DNA of 64,000 nt. It comes from Silurus meridionalis (Eukaryota; Chordata; Actinopteri; Siluriformes; Siluridae). This document shows, in pieces, positions 46,820 through 60,097 of this stretch. The stretch spans positions 8,267,712 through 8,331,711 of the forward strand of contig NC_060911.1 of NCBI RefSeq assembly GCF_014805685.1, written 5' to 3'. The first letter of the stretch is position 1, and every line of letters begins with the position of its first letter. The notes under the pieces were generated by a model. The model saw only the letters and a program-made list of their open reading frames with translations. It made no database searches and was not told where the DNA came from. A program made the position numbers and the translations under genes.

Positions 46820-48919
46820 AAGAGAGAAAATAGAGGTTGTGTGAGTTTGTGATCAAGATGATGGGACAGGAGCTGCAGAGGGTTGTAAAATGTTACGAGT
46901 CACACTGTGACACTCGAACATATATAAGGTCCATAAAAGTGCTTAAGCATGCACGTTAATAGATTTGTACAAACTGCTTTTAGGGGTTCATAAATTAAAT
47001 TCTGCTCTAGGAAATATATTACAGGACATTTAATGTAGGGAAATGGCCTTCTGATCTCACTTACCTTAGGCTACGGACATGAAAAATAATAGTTATGAGA
47101 TAATCCTGTGGAAATTTCTATTACGCTTATGACCTGAAGCCGGAAACCTCATTTAGCCTGAGCACGGGGACGTATAAAGCAACTCGCATGTCGTAAACTT
47201 GATATCGATCATCAGAGAGATGATTATATCTTCAAAGGCAAAATAGATCATTTCTAATCATTCATGTCAGCATCTGCAGTGTTAGAAATACAGATAAGCA
47301 ATTAAACAGCTATCAATACCTAAACTAATCAGGTATTCTTGCTGTAATTAGCATAAAAACAACTTAATCATTATTAATAAGACATTTCCTGTATTTACAG
47401 TTGCTCATCTGCACCTCTTTTTTATGCCACCATGATTATCTTCATTACAGCTGATCACTTTTTTTTGCAATGCCGTATCATTCATGCTAATTCATCTTAG
47501 ATTGGCATCATTAAAGCTAAAATTAATTTTATCTTCATCTGCTCAAGGAGAGGTCTTTTATAGCCATTATCAACAACAGACACAAGCAGTCCTGGTTATT
47601 GATAAATATAAATATTTGTATGTTAATGGTGTGTTTTCATGCAGAGGGCTAATTAGCGGTAGCGTACTGACATTATGCAGTGGGTAATAGCCCATGTCGA
47701 GAGCTCGGCTGGAAACCAAGATGAGAAAGGGAACGCTATTCACTGTCACACAGTGTGAAATTGCTTTAACCTTTCAGCATAAGGTCTTTTTTATAACCCA
47801 CAAAGCCTGTTAGCGATGTCTGAGCAAAGGTTTTCACTCACTAGCCGTTTGTTACTGCAGTCAAGTGGACTCTTGACCTGGGTGGCTTTACCCCGATGGG
47901 GGAAAAAAAATGAAGTAATATTTACAATCAGTCGAATTTTTTTTTTGTAATTGTCATTCTGGTGACTAACAGTTGATTGTAGTTAATTTCTGCTTTTTCC
48001 TTTCCCAGCTTGGTTCTTTCATTTCTGTCCCATAACAAATGCATAATATCTGCTCTGTGTGAACCTGTGCTGCTTTTATTTATTTCTTGAGCAGTGATAA
48101 AATATCCATGGTGTTCACCAAATGCCTTGTGGCCTCAGGTTGAGCTGAAATTAGATATCTATAATTCAGTTCACACTTCAGTTGACAGCAACAGGCACAG
48201 TAAGTGTTCATGGGCACTATGTTAGAAGAAAGTAGATGTCTGGGGTGCAAATTAACATTATAGGACATTATTATATGTCTAAATGTTTATAAATAAAAAT
48301 AAAGATGACTATTCATATCATGTACTATATTGTATGAAAATATATAAATATATGTGCATAAAGAGGTGCAAAAAAGGTATGCAATTGCTACAGTACAATA
48401 TTCTGCTGAATAAACTTGGAATTAAGCTTATAGGTCTGTACACAACCCCAGGAAGCTTCCAGTTTGGGCGACTGTCTGTTAGACTTGTCTCTTGCCCCTT
48501 CAAGTTATTACATTTTGGCCTCCAATATAGCTTGGAGAACTCTTGACACACTCTCAGACCAATATTGTCAGTTATTGCACAAGGGAATGAGTGCCTACTC
48601 CATGGAAGGCTGGTGGAAAAAAAGAGAAATAAACTATAAAACGATTACTGAGGATGTTAAGACAGAGAGCAAGTAGAAAAAGAAAAAAAATTGATTTATA
48701 TACTCAGGAAACATTTTGTCTCAATGGAGATATTGGTTTCGGATTTACAGCACACCTGGGAGAGGTGACAATGTTAAGTAAACAGTACGGTTAATAAATT
48801 AGAGTGAAAAAATGACTGATCACATTGTGTTATTTAGTTTCAATTATACACTATATACCCTACAATGCACAAATTGCAAACTATGAATGTTTTATGTGAA
48901 TACATGAATAACGGTTCAG
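46818..48919. other. Non-coding DNA; candidate conserved element inside
   Basis: No exon or repeat recognised. The part at 47140-47720 contains TAATTAG, ATGCTAAT and similar homeodomain-type motifs. Confidence 0.35.
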
Positions 48920-49420
48920 TTCAACATGAAATTACACGTAAAATCTAAGTGTTGCATCATATGGACAATAAGTGATTTTGTGTTATTTACATCATAAATG
49001 ATGACAAATCGCATGGAAACATAATCAAGTAATCATGTGCTTTAAAAAATTATGTTATCAGTGTATAGTGAAGAAAAATCACATTTGAAAGTAACTAAAT
49101 CATGTATCAACAAATGACAGTCAATTAATAACGCATGAACTTATGAAATGAAAGGTGCAGTACATCAGAAAACAAAATCTGTGACAGCAAATCACATGTG
49201 AAAGTAAGTGAATCATAAAACCGTGACAAATCACATCGTAAAGTAAAATAGATCGTGTGAGACGTTTACATGTGAAAGTAAAGGAGTCACATGATAAAAT
49301 CAAGCATGAAAGTAAGTGAATCGTGCTATAATTACATGATAAATGAATCGAGTGATAAAATCACAAGTGTTTGAATATAAATCAAAGTAAAACACTGTTA
49401 TATGATGTCCATTACATGAG
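48920..49420. repeat. Degenerate tandem repeat (CACATGTGAAAGTAAGTGAATC-like)
   Basis: Short blocks AAATCACATGTGAAAGTAAG, GTGAATCATAAAA, TTACATGTGAAAGTAAAGG and GCATGAAAGTAAGTGAATCG recur at irregular spacing of about 30-60 bp. Many contain ATG, CATG or CACATGTG palindromes. Units are too diverged for an exact period. Confidence 0.6.
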
Positions 49421-49666
49421 AAAACAAATGTGAAACATATCAAAATTCATAAGAAGGGACCCGTGAATACACAATGTATTTAATGAATAATGTGGAGGGA
49501 AACATCACATTAACCAACATCATGTTAACACTGTGCTTCATGTGATATATATTTAAGTGTAGTGATCAAGTGTATGATGACATGACTATAGTAAAATGAT
49601 GGACATGTGACTTGAAGGCAGGACAGAATGTCCAGCAGGATGTAATTGATGTGTTCAGTAAATTAG

Positions 49667-49911
49667 GTTCAGGTGGTCTAGTGGTTAGGATGCGGCACTC
49701 TTAACGCTGCGGCCTGGGTTCGATCCCCGGCCAAGGAACCAACCCCAGCCATTAGGGTTGCACAAGCCTTAGTGCCGGTCCCAAGCCTGGATAAATGGGG
49801 AGGGTTATGTTAGGAAGGGCATCCAGCATAAAAACATGTGCCAAATCAAACATGCGGATGATCCGCTGTGGCGACCCCTAATGGGAGAAGCTGAAAGAAA
49901 GATCATGAACA
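49667..49911 (+). mobile_element. tRNA-Glu-derived SINE
   Basis: The first 74 bases (to 49740) copy tRNA-Glu closely: box A GGTGGTCTAGTGG and box B GGTTCGATCCC are both intact. The anticodon-loop region reads CTCTTAA where tRNA-Glu would have CTCTCAC. A tRNA-unrelated body follows, ending in GTGGCGACCCCTAATGGGAG and a GAAAGAAAG tail, as in many fish SINEs. It is not a functional tRNA gene because the 3' arm runs into the SINE body and no acceptor stem closes well. Confidence 0.88.
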
Positions 49912-50092
49912 TACATCTAAAGTAAGGCCTACCATGGTTTTAATTAATGCTTCATTAAAAAATAGTTAAATACAGAAATAGGAGGACAAAGAATAATCTG
50001 TTAACTATTATATCTCTGTAATCCATCATAACAGGACCAAAAGTAACAAAGGTCATTAGATCAGTTCAGGGATGAACTGATACTCGAGGTAG

Positions 50093-50095
<3 letters not shown>

Positions 50096-50163
<68 letters not shown>
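50096..50163. repeat. (TG)n microsatellite
   Basis: A pure TG run of about 34 units. Confidence 0.95.
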
Positions 50164-50170
<7 letters not shown>

Positions 50171-52693
50171 AGTAGAGAAAATTGAGTAGGGTAGGGGTGG
50201 CTGAATGATCAATAGTGAGGCAATCATGGAGTGTTTTTTCGAGGTGTAGCACTTCTGACCTTGAGAGGATAGATGCTACACTGAAGGCCTGAGAGAGAAA
50301 GACTAGTGATGATTTTATCTACATGGTGGTTCAAGGGAGAGATCGTTCAAAAGTTCTGAAGCAAAAGAAACACCAAGTGAGAATAGATGTGGATCACTTT
50401 GTAAACCTGAAATCCTGTTTTGCTCCTTTTTTAACCTTAGTGTTAAACACAAGCTCACCTCAGGTGCACAAGAGAATTCCTGACTATTCAGCCATAAAAA
50501 TAAAAGTTTAAACCAGGACAATACTTTAAAGGTGTTTTTTTTCACGGTTTGATATAAACATGGTATATGTGGTATCCTGGGATAATATTTGTGGAAATCA
50601 AATGATTTTACTGCATAGCTACTCTTAACACTGCTGTCATAGGATAGCAGGAGACATGTCCACCTGGATAATATTGCTAGCCAGCTATCTTATAGTTTGC
50701 TGTTTTAAATAGTTAATACATATAACTGTGTTGGTGAATTCTAACAACTTTTCATTCAAATGGATTGTGGATTCTAGGACTAAAAATGTATTGTACCTGC
50801 AATCGAGTACTGCAGCTAACAGGAAACATAATTCGCAAACAGTTACCTCCAGCCAAAACAAAACTTGAACAAAACAATCTGGAAGAGATACCGAAATAAT
50901 ACATTTTTTTTCAAGAAGTGTATTAAAGGTCAAGTTCTTCACTATTCATTTTTAAAATCATAAAACTGTGCTACACAATGTCTTCCAAAACATTCACACC
51001 AGCAGCTGTATTTTTTCTTCTCTCCTCTTTAGTCAGTCAATGCAGTCTGTCTTTATAATGCCCCTCTCATGTAATCAGTGTCTATGAAAGCTTTATATTT
51101 CGTCAGTCTCGTCTGGTATATCAATATCTCTTTCTTCCTCTTCCTTCATACAGCTACTCCTGCTATTGTGGTGTTATCTCTATTATTCTGTTCCATTGCT
51201 TCATCACAAGCAATTAAACCGTAATCACTCGGTGACGTGCTTAAATATCGGTCTGATCTACAGCCATTATTTGTAATCCTATAGAGCGGAGCAGCCCTCA
51301 GTCATTGTGCCGTTCCAGAATGATAGATCACGAGTCACAACAGCGACCTTAATTCTGTGCTTTTTCAGTCACGGATAATTTGAGACGCCTTCTATAATTT
51401 CGCGAGAAAACCTGACAACATGAAAGAATTTTCATTGTTTTTGGGTTTTTGGTGTGGGTTTTTTCTTTTTCATTCCCTGTGTCTTCCCTTGTCATGCTTT
51501 GATTTCAGTCAAAGCCGAGGAGAGGATGTAGAGAAAAAAAAAAAGCTACTCTGAAACCTAAGCCTTGGTGTAATGATTTTTAACAAGAATGTTCTAAAAA
51601 TACCAACAAGGAAAAGAGACAAAAGCACAAAGACCCCAGTGCACAGAAACCACAAAACATCTCACAGACAAGGCAAAGAATGTCCCGTAGCATATCAGTG
51701 AGCATTCCATTCACAGTTCACATTAATTAAGCTTGTACTTAATAAGCAAAGCAATTAAATCCAAAAAATCTGTAACTCATTATTGTATCCCAAAAGAAAA
51801 TTAGAAAAGGCAGCTCTTTAATATCTTTATACCCACTTCTAGAGGAAAGAAAGAAAAAAAATAGAGTGAAGTTTCTTCCTGTCAGAACAGAAAAACCCAT
51901 AATCTCGTGTGTCTCCCGTCGAGTTTCAGTCCCACACTGTGTGCAGATTTATCAAGATGATCACCTGATCAAATGGTAGAGCCTTAAAAATAAATAACAG
52001 GCTTTTTTTGGTTTAGGTCAGCAAAATTCTACATTATGAATATTCAGATTGTTATACATACGTTATTTTATAGTTGATTCGTTGATTCTCATTTGGTTTG
52101 CTTTCAGAATATATGGCATTTCAGTAGAGATTTGATTTATTTGTGTGAAATGTATTGTACTTCATACCCGATGTGCAACAGTCCAGGTTTCAAACTGTAA
52201 CAACCAGGACATCATTACTAAAAAGCCCTTTGTCTCCTGTGTAATAGCACCTGGCAAGGGCCAGAAAGGCATTGAGGTTAACTATAAGTTCACCAGCTCC
52301 AACATCTTTATGTGTTTAAGATAGAATAAAATGAAGTATTTGAAAGAGATGAAGCCAATTTCAGCTACACCATTTACCCGAGCTCTGCCACCCCTGAGGA
52401 GAGATATTGGTTATTGAGCTCAATGCTAGGAGAGTAATCATGACTCTCTTTAGAAAAGATTTAGCAGAAAATCTACGGGATTTTTTCATTAGTGCACTGT
52501 AATGCCAATGAATAGAATAAAGAAAGCCATTTCAGAATGTCTCAGTGATAGTTGTTAATTGGTTGCAATCCCACTTTTTTTCATACCAGTACAATATTAT
52601 ATCAAGCTTTTGACTGAAGGATATAATAGAAGGTGTGTTTCAAAAACTGGAAGGTTGGTCATCAGGTCAGAAGGAGACATATCTAATGTATGA

Positions 52694-52706
52694 TGTGTGT
52701 GTGTGT

Positions 52707-52745
<39 letters not shown>
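52694..52745. repeat. (TG)n microsatellite
   Basis: A TG run with one TATG interruption. Confidence 0.93.
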
Positions 52746-52746
<1 letters not shown>

Positions 52747-54723
52747 TATGAGTTGCTAGAAATTCTTCACCACTACTTTCTAGCATTACAGATTTCATCC
52801 TTTTGAAATAAGAGCCTGATTTACTCAGAAATTCAGACCTGAAAAAATGTCTTTGTTTTTGCAGATAGTCATGAAATTCTAAAAAGTTTACAAGCACATT
52901 AACTGTAAGACATTCCAGTTATTATTTATAAAAAAAAAAAAAACATAATTTTGTGTATTTGTGTATTGGGATTGTCACTTATTTCAGTCATTAGTGTTTA
53001 CACATAATGGTGTGAAAAACAACATCCAGAGAGCAAAAGAACTGAGTGGTGGAAAGAGGTGAATGGAGAATGGGCAGACTGGTCTGAGCTAACAGGAACA
53101 CAGTAGTAATTTAAATAACAACTCATCATGACTGCAGTGCACAGAAAAGCATCTCAAAATACACAACATGAGCCAACTAGTCTACAACATCTGATCATGG
53201 GAATATGTGATAATGCGAGCATAATACAACAAATAAAAGCTTGAATCCATTTTATTTATTTGCTTAAAAGATAAAAATTATGTTCCTCTATATTAAAGGA
53301 ATACTTACATGTATTGTATTCACAGTCGAATTTTATATTTAATATGATTGCTACTCTAGATGATCTCAAATAGAGAACAATAAAGAAAAGGCTCCTGTGA
53401 ATTGCAAGACTATGATTGTTAGACTTTCACAAGCTGAGCATACACTTCTTGGAATTCTTTCTCAGATTATACCTACCTAGGCTTATTGAATAATTTAGCC
53501 TTAAACAGTGTGCTTTTCAATTGACGTGTGCATTCAGTTATGTATCATATTTCAAAGTCTCTCCTTTGAATTGATTAGTCTGCACCAAAAACCCCTTCAA
53601 TACTGGAATCGAAAGTTATAATACACCCGGTGCTATTTTCACAACCAGGAGAGGGGGAAGTGGTAGTTACCTTAAAGTAAAATGCCAGGAAAAAAAGTCT
53701 GGAGGTGGGAAAGAGCGTAGTTATTATAAAAACGTATTGTATTATTGTAATATTGTATTAGGATTTTTCTTGCAGAAATTCTTAGGTTTTACTCTAGTTT
53801 CCTACTACTGAAGCAAAAAAACATGACAGATTAAATCAAAACCAAATGATACTAAAAAAAAACCCAACACAATTGAAAACTCAGATCTGATGATGGATTT
53901 TACATTCTGCCCAGCATGAGTATATCTCTTCATGCTTAATGTAGTCTCTTAAAGCTTCTACTTGTAAGGCGTATTATATATCACATGGCAAATTCATCTG
54001 CACAGCAGTGAGGTGAACTAAGTGTGAGGGGATTTAAATGCATACTGGACCGTGCATTTTAGCAGTGTGTCATGTAATAGACATTCAACATAAAAAGGGA
54101 AATAATAGAAAGTATTACTGTCAGGGATCAATGGTTGAAAATGGAACTGCACCCTTATTAAGAGAGCATGAGCTGAAATCAGACTGCCAGCTGATTGAAC
54201 ACAGTTCAAGCCTTGACCATTTTTCAAGCTCTTTTTAGCAAAACTGCCAAAATAAAATCCTCATGCTATGTTGGACTCTCTGCTTGAAGTTTCCTAGACA
54301 TAATATTTCTGATTTGGCGAAGAAAGTGGACAGCCTGTAAACCATTGACAGTGTTACCATTGCTTGCCTTTATAACATCAGGGCTGGATTATAATTTTTT
54401 CTAAGTGGATCTTCATTTGTGTCTTCAAAAAAGATGTTAAATTTACCTACATTTATTACTTTTCTATGTTGCTGTATATATTTAGTTAGGTTAACTTACA
54501 CTTTTCGCTTCCCTGAACCCCCAATTTTACATGCGATCAACCATGACCTACTGGTGTTTTCTAGATGTTGTCTGTTGGATTGGGCCAGCTTCAGCTGTTC
54601 GCCACCTCATGAAGTTTTCAAATCTTAAAAAATAAGATACTGACCCTGTGAAGATATTGAGGCATGTAACGATTGTCCCAGCTCCAGTTACCAACGTTGG
54701 ACTTTAAGAATAAACAACCTCTT

Positions 54724-55244
54724 TGTTAGGACCTTTCAGTTTGGCGGCACGCACCTTCGGCCATCTTGCCGTTTTTCCGACGCCACCCGGTATATAAGGA
54801 CATTAAGACTTTAGCTCAGAGCCAGAATATTTTATCGGCTTCCTAGACCCTTAGATTATTCTTGCCACACTGACTGTTATGGTTTCTGGTTTCTGATTCT
54901 GTTTCTGTTTCTGTTTCTGATTCTGATTCTGATTCTGATTCTGATCCTTTTCCTGTTCTGCCCTGTCTCCCTTTAACCGGTTTGGACTTTGGTTTTGTTT
55001 TGGTGTTTTTGTTTTTGCTGTGCCTTTGATTTGATTTTCTTCTTTGCTAGCTTTTGGATATTAGACTGTTTGCTGGAATCTGATTTTTGTTGTTTTTTCT
55101 CCTGGCTCTCAGATTTTTGGACTGGTTTTCGGTTTGTATTTCTGCTTTGCCCTTTATTGCTCTTCATTAAAACCTTTTTTTTTTATCATACACCTGCTTG
55201 GATCCTGCATTTGGGTCCTCGCTCACCCAGTCTACTTCCTGACA
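54724..55244 (+). mobile_element. Solo LTR with 5-bp target duplication CTCTT
   Basis: The element opens TGTTAGGACC and closes TTCCTGACA, and CTCTT stands directly before (54719-54723) and after (55245-55249). It carries a TATATAA box at 54791-54797 and an ATTAAA poly(A) signal at 55166-55171, the U3-R-U5 order of an LTR. A short run of TTTCTG/ATTCTG hexamers lies at about 54890-54945. There is no internal gag-pol region. The family (Ty3/Gypsy-like by the 5-bp duplication) is inferred. Confidence 0.88.
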
Positions 55245-55463
55245 CTCTTAATCATTACTCAAAATTAGACTCTACATATGCTGTTTCTCCATCATTGAAC
55301 TTTTAAAGGCTCTGGCATGGAGGAATTGGTGTTGAATCTGTAATGATCTCAGATGCTGAGCTAATTTTAAAGTTGCTCAGAAGCACCTGGTTCCAGAACT
55401 CCAACTGACTTTATAAGACTGTACAATGTACATTACTGTATAAAGTACATTGTTTGTAATGTT

Positions 55464-55735
55464 TTAATGATTTATAATCACACTCTTGGTGTCACCCAAT
55501 TGAGGGTGAGTTCCACTTTTGTGTCTGGTTCCTCTCAATATTTCCTTCTGATACCATCTAAGGAAGTTTTTCCTTGTCACAGTCACCACAGGCTTGTTCA
55601 TCAGGGATAAATGCACATACATTTGAATATAAGGGAACTTTGTTCTATAATTTACACATTCTGTAAAGCTGCTTTGAATCATCGTACATTGTTAAAAGCA
55701 GAATAGAAACTTACATTGAATTGAGCATTTAACAA
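55464..55735 (+). mobile_element. Non-LTR retrotransposon 3' tail
   Basis: Contains CTGGTTCCTCTCAATATTTC, GTTTTTCCTTGTCACAGTC and CTGTAAAGCTGCTTTGAATC blocks and ends ACATTGAATTGAGC. It is related to 58460-58742 and inversely to 22440-22870. Confidence 0.68.
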
Positions 55736-56591
55736 ATAATACAATAGCTCAGAAAATATATACCTTTGGTTTGTTTTGGTTTGATTTCAGGTTTATCTAT
55801 GAATACTGCATTTGTCGTTAAAAGATCAACCAAAATGAAGGTCAGCAAGCTCTAGGGGAGAAAAACAAACTACTCTGAAGCTGATAAAAGAAGAAAAATG
55901 TAGGTGTACCAACAACCATTCAAGTAAGACGTCAAGAGCAGAACTATAAATCCACTAATCAGCAGGAAGAATCGGAATGCCAAACTGAATATTACAAAGA
56001 AATACACAGATGAGCCACACAAGTCCTAAAACATTTCACTTTATGGCATTTGGCAAATGCCCTTAAGCAAGTCATCAATAATGCTGGATCATTAGGGCAC
56101 AGACTAAGAATACTATCAGTCTAAAACTCTTTAGGAAGAGAAGCAAGATTAACCTTTACCAAAATTATAAAAAGGCCAGAGTCTGGAGAAAGAAAGTATC
56201 TGATTATGATCCAAAACCTGCAAGCTTATCTGTGATCATGTCAGAAATATATAATCAAATACAGGTATCATGTGTTATATAAATGAGTTGACGTTAAGAT
56301 CTGTTTCAATACATTTGTTCATCATAAAATTGTGTGGTCTGCCACCAAAGGTGTAATGTTTTTAGTTTCTGGACATAAAATCAGGAATGTAAAGCTGAAA
56401 TTCGGATCTCTCGTTTCATATACATCTCTGACTTCACCCAAATTGATGTGCCTAAACGTATTTAGAGTATATTTAAATAAACACACTGTTCTAATACTAG
56501 ATAATCCTTAAGCAAGCAGAGAAGAGTCATTATAATGACTTAATGCTGCAGTGTTCCTGTAGAGGTAAAGTCTGATTTCATATGAACACAC

Positions 56592-56594
<3 letters not shown>

Positions 56595-56650
<56 letters not shown>
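56595..56650. repeat. (CA)n microsatellite
   Basis: A pure CA run of about 28 units. Confidence 0.95.
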
Positions 56651-56653
<3 letters not shown>

Positions 56654-56936
56654 TCACATAGGGAAAACAATTTAAATATAAAATTAAAAACTTTATATAA
56701 ACTTTAGATAAAATATTGCACTAAAACTGTTTTGAATCTTTTTGCTGGGTTTTTAATTCATTAAATATCCAGCAGTGTTTACCATTTAAAAGTGTGTACC
56801 ATATGTCTAGAGTCTTTTGCTATTCAATCGTGTTTGATAAACACTCTGGAAAACACTTGTGTTAATTATAAAGAGCATCTGGAAAATGCTGTGTCTTCGA
56901 TTATTTGGAGCCCTCTAAAATGTCCTGGTGTCTAGA

Positions 56937-56954
56937 GTGTGTGTGTGTTTGTGT

Positions 56955-57013
<59 letters not shown>

Positions 57014-57048
57014 TATGTATGTGTGTTTGTGTGTGCATGTGTGCATGT
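56937..57048. repeat. (TG)n microsatellite, interrupted
   Basis: A long TG run with TTTG, TCTG, TATG and GCATG variants at the edges. Confidence 0.92.
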
Positions 57049-57912
57049 GTACATCTCCTCCCTCTCGGCTCACTGAGCACTACCTGCCCCATCTGCTCCC
57101 CACACCTGAGGCTGTCCACCTGACAGCTAATTAATAAGCTGGTTACAAGCAGAGGGGGCAGACATATGCCATTCTAATGGCTTCCTCCTCTTCTGTTCGT
57201 CTTGACCGACCAAACACCCTCACACATGGCACCATCGATGCTACACACCGTGCAGTACACAGAAACACTGAGACAAGAGTCCACACTCCACCAGTCAAGG
57301 GGGAAGCATGTGATGGATTGGCTCTATTAAGAACATATGGCTTTTTAGACGATAGAGAGACGTACAATAGGGACTAATTACAATATCATCGCCGTCATTC
57401 CGGCAGCTTTACAGGTATTTCTTAGGGCTTAATGTAAAGTATAAATCTGTATTAAAAAAAGTTAATAAAATGATATGTATACTGTTTGATCTGCATTCTG
57501 ACATATACAAATATAAAGACAGTTTATCGATTTTTGTAATGAAAAAGGTGATTTTAATTAATTGAAACAGTTAAAAACTTTTAAAAACACAAAACAGAGA
57601 CATAGAGAATAGAAACAGTAAGAGAATTATTTAAAAATGTAGGTTAATCTTTAATTTAGATTGGCAAATGAGTAAAATGTGTTTCTTATATTGTATGTAA
57701 ATAATCAAGTGAGAGACATTTAATAAATAAACAAAATAAAATAAGCATTATCTTTTATTGCAGAGTAGCGTGCTAAAATATAAACAGTATAAACTAATAT
57801 ATACTGCTACAATGCCTTAGTGCTACAATAACCTATGAACAGGTTCACATTCAAGAGTCCAGCAGTGAACAGTTGACTCTTGAATGTGGTTCCCTCTGAA
57901 GGTTTTCTCCTC

Positions 57913-58028
<116 letters not shown>

Positions 58029-58459
58029 CAACCCCCCCGAAGTAGACTAAAGGGTATGGAAGGAGAAATAATGATGCATTGCATTAGTCACAGTCAACTG
58101 CAACTTCCTAAAGGAAAGAATCAGCTGAAAAGCTTTAAACACTGCCTGGACATTATAGCCTCCAAACCAATTAGTGTCACTTCTCCAAAATACACTTATA
58201 TAACTGGTGCTGGTGTACATTCATTCACTGTTTCTACTATTTATTCATTTTCCCAGCTCCTGAAATTCAACGTGGAGAATACACATTAAAAGCGATCAGA
58301 TCATAACTATATATTTTATTATATGAGGTATAAAACATTGATTTGGACTACACACAATTGTACTGGATGTCTTAATATTCTGTAACATTACAATTTCCCT
58401 TCACCGGAAGCCCAAACTTGTTTCAGCATGACAGTATAACTGTGCTTAAACTGAGTGGT

Positions 58460-58742
58460 GTTTTAGAAGAAAAACTCAAGGACGGGTTCTTTTCTGAATC
58501 TGGTTCCACTCAAGGTTTTTTCCTCTTGCCATCTCAGACAGTTTTCTTGCCGCTGACACCACTGGCTTGCTTATTAGAAAAAATCTAAAAGGAGCAAACT
58601 TAAAGCAAACTAGGAGCAAACTTAAAACTTATACATAGAAATATTATAACCTATTTATCTCTGTAAAGCTATGCAAATAATTCTGAATTGAATTGAATTG
58701 AATTGAATTGAATTGAATTGAATTGAATTGAATTGAATTGAA
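58460..58742 (+). mobile_element. Non-LTR retrotransposon 3' tail ending in (GAATT)n
   Basis: Shares TCTGGTTCCACTCAAGGTTT, CTCTGTAAAGCTATGCAAAT and the final ATTGAATTGAA pattern with the tail at 55464. Here the end has expanded to about eleven GAATT units (58684-58741). Confidence 0.72.
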
Positions 58743-58791
58743 AAAAATGCAACTGAATTATTAAACCTATTTCTACACATTGTACTACATG

Positions 58792-59394
58792 TACCGTATA
58801 TTCCGGACTATAAGCCGCTACTTTTTTCCCACTCTTTGAACCCCGCGGCTTAAACAACGAAGCGGCTAATTTATGGATTTTTCCTGGGTTTTTCCCGGTT
58901 TCACAAACTTCAAGCCAAACTCTCGAGAGAAATTGTTGTGAAAGGAAGGAGGAAGACAGTGAACAATGACTTTCTTGGTAGGCTACTGTTTAGATACAAG
59001 CCGTTGTAACGCGTTGAGTCTGGGTGAAGGGAGCGCTCGCTAACTCCAGTTGCAACAGAAATCATATAAGCACAGACAGGTTTCCAAAACTCGTGCTTTT
59101 TTATTTTTCTTGGCAACAGCGTTACGGGTTAGTCAAAGAAACTTAGAAATGAGCATCAGAAAATAATAAGGACATATTCCTTGGTCTTGCACACATGCAG
59201 TAATAGCGGAAAAATGCGGCGGCAGGCTATTCCCAAAATACCGCTATGCTCTTAAAGGAGCCACAACATATTTCACCTGTTACTCTGTGTAACAGACACT
59301 CTCTTTCATTAAAGCCGGTGTAAAATTCATTAGTTTCAGTGTAGACACCTGCGGCTTATATATGGGTGCGCTTAATAGTTTGGAAATTACGGTA
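58792..59394. mobile_element. Non-autonomous TIR DNA transposon, copy B
   Basis: It begins TACCGTATATTCCGGACTAT and ends TTTGGAAATTACGGTA, so both ends are present, though imperfect. Long parts match copy A at 6511-7198. Its 603 bp leave no room for a transposase. Confidence 0.75.
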
Positions 59395-60042
59395 GTTTCA
59401 AACTTGATATTTTCTTTTACTAGTAGAATTAAAAAAATAAAGCTTGAAATGTGTTACAGTATCAAACACTGGTTGAACAATCTTATATTTGATTTATAAT
59501 GATAATGATGAAACATTTCTGCATATTTCGGATATTTTCATATGCTAAGAGCATTTGCAGTTGATTTTCCTAACAAACTACTAGTTGTAGGTAAACTGTA
59601 GACCACCTTTACATTTTGTACACCTACTTCTTAGCTATTGAAATTAAAAATAATATTCCCTCAGCAAAATCTGTGGACTTAAATGCAGATGTAAACTATT
59701 TGAAAGAGCATTTTTTTTTTTTTAATTATGGAAACTGAATTGTATTTTAAATCCATTCAGTTCGGACACATACATTATTATTACTTTTAAAATTTAAGCG
59801 ATATTTAAAATATACATGTTTGGCACATTACATCTAATCTATTCATCATTAGTTTACAGTAAATGTAAACTGTACATTGTTGTTTTCTCTAAACAGACAG
59901 TTTTAAGAAGGACCTCCAGTATTTCATTGCAATGTTTACTGTAGAAAAGCTATTATGCAGTTATTATCCTAAACCCTGTGGAGTGAAATCAGTCGTTTCT
60001 CATTTGAGTAAATCCAGCTGATCAGTTTTTTTCTCTTTCCCC

Positions 60043-60097
<55 letters not shown>

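Larger units (their letters stand above)
49912..54723. other. Non-coding DNA with TG repeats, no gene seen
   Basis: TG microsatellites lie at 50096-50163 and 52694-52745. The part at 51000-51420 looks unlike the AT-rich surroundings and could be conserved non-coding sequence. No exon could be supported. Confidence 0.4.

Noticed and set aside
49667..49740. Functional tRNA-Glu gene
   Set aside because: Promoter boxes are present, but the 3' side runs into a SINE body, the acceptor stem does not close well, and the anticodon region is altered.
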